NCBI GenBank assembly: GCA_049841155.1
Contig: JASGHI010000003.1
Span: forward strand, 496,001 to 560,000
Reading direction: 5' to 3'
DNA length: 64,000 nt
Source of the DNA: ZC4RG30 sp049841155
GTDB lineage: Bacteria; Pseudomonadota; Gammaproteobacteria; Steroidobacterales; Steroidobacteraceae
Shown here: positions 61,217 through 64,000 of the stretch, piece after piece
How positions within the stretch are numbered: the first letter of the stretch is position 1
How the letters are laid out: every line of letters starts with the position of its first letter
Made by a program: the position numbers and the translations under genes
The notes under the pieces: model-generated
Seen by the model: only the letters and a program-made list of their open reading frames with translations
Told to the model about the DNA's origin: nothing
The model's database searches: none

Positions 61217-61817
61217 GGGCGGCTTCGAGCACACCCTGCTCGGTGACGACGGCATCGAAGGGGATGTCGTGCGGCAGCGGATGGATGGAGTCGAGCAGTG
61301 AGGCCGCATAGGCCAGCATGACGGCCCGTGGCCTGCCGGTGGCGAGCCGCGCAGCCAGCGTGCGGTCGAAGTAGCCGCCGCCATATCCCAGCCGGAACCT
61401 TGCCCGGTCGAAACCCACGCCGGGTGCCAGCACCAGATCCGGTTCGACCTCGCGGGCCTCGGCCGGCTGCGGAATGTTCCAGAAACCGCGTTCCATGCGG
61501 CAGCCGGGTTCCCAGAGCCGGAATTTCAGCGGTGCGCCCTTCTCCGACACCAGCGGCAGGGCGGCGCCAACGCCCGCCTCTTTCAGCTGCGCCAGCCAGG
61601 GGCGCAGATCCGGTTCACCGCGCAGGGGCCACCACCCGCTCACCACGCTTCCTGGCCGCAGCCATCCTTGCGCGCGGCACAGGCCATCCAGGTGCCCGAT
61701 CATCTGCGCCGATGCCTGTTCGCGCTCGGCGACGCTCATCTGCATGCGTTCGGCGACCAGGCGTTCACGCTGGGCGCGGCGCCACTCCATGATCTGCTCG
61801 CGCGGCATGCCCGTCAT
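61209..61817 (-). CDS. 5-formyltetrahydrofolate cyclo-ligase
   Basis: A 202-residue enzyme using ATP to convert 5-formyl-THF to 5,10-methenyl-THF. WRRAQRERLVAERMQMSVAER starts it; VSGWWPLRGEPDLRPWL, FDRARFRLGYGGGYFDRTLA (the ATP/substrate loop) and PHDIPFDAVVTEQGV are characteristic. Normal length. It heads nothing on its strand; the oxygenase gene lies six bases upstream in the same direction, so the ccm genes, oxygenase and ligase could be one transcript. Confidence 0.93.
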   Translation of the reverse strand: MTGMPREQIMEWRRAQRERLVAERMQMSVAEREQASAQMIGHLDGLCRAQGWLRPGSVVSGWWPLRGEPDLRPWLAQLKEAGVGAALPLVSEKGAPLKFRLWEPGCRMERGFWNIPQPAEAREVEPDLVLAPGVGFDRARFRLGYGGGYFDRTLAARLATGRPRAVMLAYAASLLDSIHPLPHDIPFDAVVTEQGVLEAAPT

Positions 61818-61823
61818 TCCCGC

Positions 61824-62441
61824 TCAGAGCCATCCGTAGTTGAAGCTGATGCTGATGCGTTCGCCGGCCACGGGGTTCGGCGGCACCTCATGCCGCAGCC
61901 AGCTTTCGAACAGCAGCAGCTGGCCGGCCACTGCGGGCAGCGTCACCCACTGGCAGTTCTCCTGGCGTGCCTGCGGATGCCGCGGCGGCGCGCCCATGTA
62001 GCGGTCGAGCCGTGGATCCTCGAACTTCAGCCCCGGTGCGCCCCGCGGCGTGCGCACGTAGTAGGTGCCGCTCACCACTGAAAGCGGATGCAGGTGCAGG
62101 CTGTGCGTGACGCCTCTAGGCATCACGTTCACCCAGCAATCCGTCATCGCGAGCTTGCGGTCGCCCAGGTCGAATTCCAGCTCCGCGGCGAATGAGCGCA
62201 CATGCCGGTCGATGCGCCGCTCCAGCTGGGCAAACACCGGCGACATCTGCTGCATCCGCGCTACTGAAGCGTAGGAGGTATAGCCGCCCGGATAGTTGCG
62301 CGCCGACCAGCGCTGTCCCGCGACGTCATCGGCTGCAAGCTGCCGGCACTCGCGCAGCAGCCGCATATTGAGCGGATGATCCGCGGCGCGCAGCAGGCGT
62401 GCCGCATGGATCCGCGTGGGAAAGAGCGCATGCAGGCTCAA
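61824..62441 (-). CDS. 2OG-Fe(II) oxygenase-like protein (TIGR02466 family type)
   Basis: A 205-residue jelly-roll protein. The iron motif is HSLHLHPLSVVSGTYYV (HxH), with a distal His in LLFESWLRHEVPPN and the 2-oxoglutarate arginine in AGERISISFNYGWL. DCWVNVMPRGVTH is typical of this prolyl-hydroxylase-like family. Substrate unknown. Start is TTG 62441, which overlaps the ccmI stop (TTGA), giving translational coupling to the cytochrome c maturation operon. Confidence 0.82.
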   Translation of the reverse strand: MSLHALFPTRIHAARLLRAADHPLNMRLLRECRQLAADDVAGQRWSARNYPGGYTSYASVARMQQMSPVFAQLERRIDRHVRSFAAELEFDLGDRKLAMTDCWVNVMPRGVTHSLHLHPLSVVSGTYYVRTPRGAPGLKFEDPRLDRYMGAPPRHPQARQENCQWVTLPAVAGQLLLFESWLRHEVPPNPVAGERISISFNYGWL

Positions 62442-63433
62442 GGCTTCAGCTGCCCGATCTCGATGGTGACGCGCTGCGAATCACCGGCCGTCACCCGCGC
62501 GCTGCCGAAGGGGTCGCCGGTGCTGGAGCCCGCACTGCCGCCATTGGCGATGCGCGCTTCGATCTCGAGCTGCTGCCCGGCCGCAAAGGTGCGGTCGGCA
62601 ATCATGGCGTCGCTGCTGCGAAGTTCCACGTCCTGCGGGAAGTGCGCATCCAGCCGGAGTGCCGCCAGCGGCGGCCCTGGCTGTCCCGGAACCCGTGCCA
62701 GCACGAACAGCGGCGCGCCCGCTGCTGCCTTGTCCGCCATGGCGCCGGAAAGCGTGATGCGCAGCGGGATGGATACGGGTGCGGCAGAGGCCACGACCTG
62801 CGCGGCCGGTGCATCCAGCATGCGCACCTGCTCCTCGATGAGGCGGCGCACCTCCGGTGGCGGCTTGCCCACTTCGAGCAGCCGCGTGAAACGCTCGCGT
62901 GCCAGAGGGCGTTCACCGCGCTCCATGGCGGCGATGGCGGCATAGAACAGCGCCCGGTTGGAACTGGGATCCAGTTGCAGCGCCTGCTCGAACAGCCTCC
63001 CCGCACGGCCATCAAGACTGCTGCGCTCGCCCATCACCAGTGACTCGGCAAGGCCCATCAGCGCTTCGGCGTTCTTGCCGCCGGCAAGCTGGTCGGCGCG
63101 CTGGTAGGCGCGCGCCGCCAGCGGAAACTGCTGCAGTTCGGAGTACGAGCGCCCGAGCTGCAGCCAGCCCGGAAGGTCGTCGGGGTTGCGTTCCATGCGG
63201 CGTGCCAGCCGCCCGACCATGGCTGCAGGGCTGTCCGCTGCCGCGGGCCGTGCCCAGTCCCACTCGCTCCACAGCGGATACAGCAGTGCGGCAGCCGCTG
63301 CCAGGACCAGCGAGGCCGCCACGGCCAGGGTCACGGCGGGCGGAGAATCGCTGCGGGGCCGCAGCAGCGGCAGTGCGATGGCGGCCACGGCGATCAGCGT
63401 CAGCAGCGCGGCGACGGCGATGAATGCACTCAT
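62438..63433 (-). CDS. ccmI: cytochrome c maturation protein CcmI (CycH-like TPR protein)
   Basis: A 331-residue protein. Two N-terminal helices (SAFIAVAALLTLIAVAAIALPLL; VTLAVAASLVLAAAAALLYPLW, given in part) flank a short loop. A TPR region follows (NPDDLPGWLQLGRSYSELQQ, AARAYQRADQLAGGKNAEAL, LFEQALQLDPSSNRALFY) and then a C-terminal beta domain (PLFVLARVPGQPGPPLAALR). It holds apocytochrome for heme attachment. It overlaps ccmH by four bases (ATGA). Confidence 0.88.
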   Translation of the reverse strand: MSAFIAVAALLTLIAVAAIALPLLRPRSDSPPAVTLAVAASLVLAAAAALLYPLWSEWDWARPAAADSPAAMVGRLARRMERNPDDLPGWLQLGRSYSELQQFPLAARAYQRADQLAGGKNAEALMGLAESLVMGERSSLDGRAGRLFEQALQLDPSSNRALFYAAIAAMERGERPLARERFTRLLEVGKPPPEVRRLIEEQVRMLDAPAAQVVASAAPVSIPLRITLSGAMADKAAAGAPLFVLARVPGQPGPPLAALRLDAHFPQDVELRSSDAMIADRTFAAGQQLEIEARIANGGSAGSSTGDPFGSARVTAGDSQRVTIEIGQLKP

Positions 63434-63873
63434 CCGGACGAGGTCTCGTCCACCGGCGAATCGTCGCTGTCCAGCAGCTCGCGGCGCTGCCGCAGCACGC
63501 GCCAGGCCACGATGCCCCCGCTCAGCAGAAAGATTCCGGGGGCCAGCCACAGCCAGGCATTGTGCGCCGACCAGCGCGGACGCAGCAGGATCACTTCGCC
63601 GTAACGGTCCACCATGTACTGGCGGATCTGCTCGTCGCTGCGGCCGGCAACGATCATCTCGCGCACCTGGCGCCGGATGTCCACCGCGAACATCGCCGAC
63701 GTGTCGGCGACCGTCTCGCCCATGCACTTGAGGCAGCGCATTTCGCGCGTCAATGCCAGATAGCGCGCCTGCTGGCCTTCATCCGGCAGCGGTGGCACGG
63801 CATCGATGGCCCATGCCTGCGGGGCCGCCAGCAGCAGGCACAGCAGCACGCGCGCAAAGGCGGGCATTCTCAT
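63430..63873 (-). CDS. ccmH: cytochrome c maturation protein CcmH
   Basis: A 147-residue periplasmic thiol protein. A signal peptide (VLLCLLLAAPQAWA), the redox motif EMRCLKCMGETVADT (CxxC), the three-helix domain (RRQVREMIVAGRSDEQIRQYMVDRYGEVIL) and a single C-terminal helix are present. It reduces the CxxCH disulfide of apocytochromes. It overlaps ccmG upstream and ccmI downstream by ATGA. Confidence 0.93.
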   Translation of the reverse strand: MRMPAFARVLLCLLLAAPQAWAIDAVPPLPDEGQQARYLALTREMRCLKCMGETVADTSAMFAVDIRRQVREMIVAGRSDEQIRQYMVDRYGEVILLRPRWSAHNAWLWLAPGIFLLSGGIVAWRVLRQRRELLDSDDSPVDETSSG

Positions 63874-64000
63874 CGAGAACGCCCCTCGATGTGAGGCAGC
63901 AGGCGCGTCGCCCAGTTCTCCGGCGTCACCACGCCGACGATCTTTTCCACGACCACGCCCTGGGGGTTGACGAGGAAAGTCTCGGGCGCGCCATACACGC
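63870..64000 (-). CDS. ccmG: thioredoxin-like CcmG/DsbE, C-terminal fragment at window edge
   Basis: Only the last 43 residues are inside the window. VYGAPETFLVNPQGVVVEKI includes the cis-proline of the thioredoxin fold (GAPETF), and VGVVTPENWATRLLPHI follows. It donates electrons to CcmH and apocytochrome. The stop overlaps the ccmH ATG. The remainder, including the CxxC motif, lies outside. Confidence 0.88.
   Translation of the reverse strand, partial: VYGAPETFLVNPQGVVVEKIVGVVTPENWATRLLPHIEGRSR

Overview
The window is a GC-rich chromosomal segment, most likely from a gammaproteobacterium of the Xanthomonadales/Nevskiales/Steroidobacter type. The pointers are a fused aspartate kinase/diaminopimelate decarboxylase (LysAC), a TrpR-family regulator at the head of the his operon, the order thrS-infC-rpmI-rplT-pheS-pheT-ihfA-merR followed by tRNA-Pro, bifunctional HisB and HisIE, and many TonB receptors and lipid A modification genes. 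No insertion sequence, prophage, CRISPR array or origin was seen. Nearly all genes look vertically inherited and typical of the chromosome.

Layout. 1-1,367: end of leuD, then leuB. 1,617-3,808 (minus): metX-like and metB, divergent from 3,876-11,315: a TrpR-family regulator and hisGDCBHAF-IE. A perfect inverted repeat lies between the two units. 11,340-15,589 (minus): lysAC, two small conserved proteins and an L,D-transpeptidase. 15,715-17,277: folE, a BLUF photoreceptor and a GlcG-like protein. 17,562-25,566: a TonB receptor, a lipid A phosphoethanolamine transferase, and a sigma/FecR/STN-TonB-receptor signalling trio. 25,710-34,772: rdgC, then the conserved translation/IHF operon with tRNA-Pro and tRNA-Val. 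34,858-40,851: GST, M13 peptidase, uvrB, aminotransferase. 40,920-43,753: an unusual operon of a Tat-exported ThDP enzyme, a small cytochrome c and an unknown protein. 43,878-44,914: tRNA-Asn and a GcvH-like/GGCT-like pair. 44,997-53,439: a tripartite RND efflux operon divergent from its two-component system and a four-repeat membrane protein. 53,541-57,578: a PAP2 phosphatase, a second phosphoethanolamine-transferase-like protein and an ArnT-like glycosyltransferase, which look like a lipid A remodelling operon. 57,612-64,000: a membrane protein pair, secreted phosphotriesterase-like and SGNH hydrolases, 5-formyl-THF cyclo-ligase, a 2OG oxygenase and the end of a ccm cytochrome c maturation operon.

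A striking property of this sequence is that all eight his genes and lysAC (about 4.6-12.4 kb) carry roughly 26 reading-frame breaks. All but one fit a single extra base, and after correction every gene returns to the normal family length with its active-site motifs intact. The other ~56 kb shows no such break. This looks like a local run of insertion-type sequence errors rather than decay. The best candidates for new biology are the exported ThDP enzyme/cytochrome operon, the GcvH/GGCT pair, the atypical phosphoethanolamine-transferase-like protein with its 20-bp tandem repeats upstream, and non-ATG (ATA) starts for infC and perhaps hisF.
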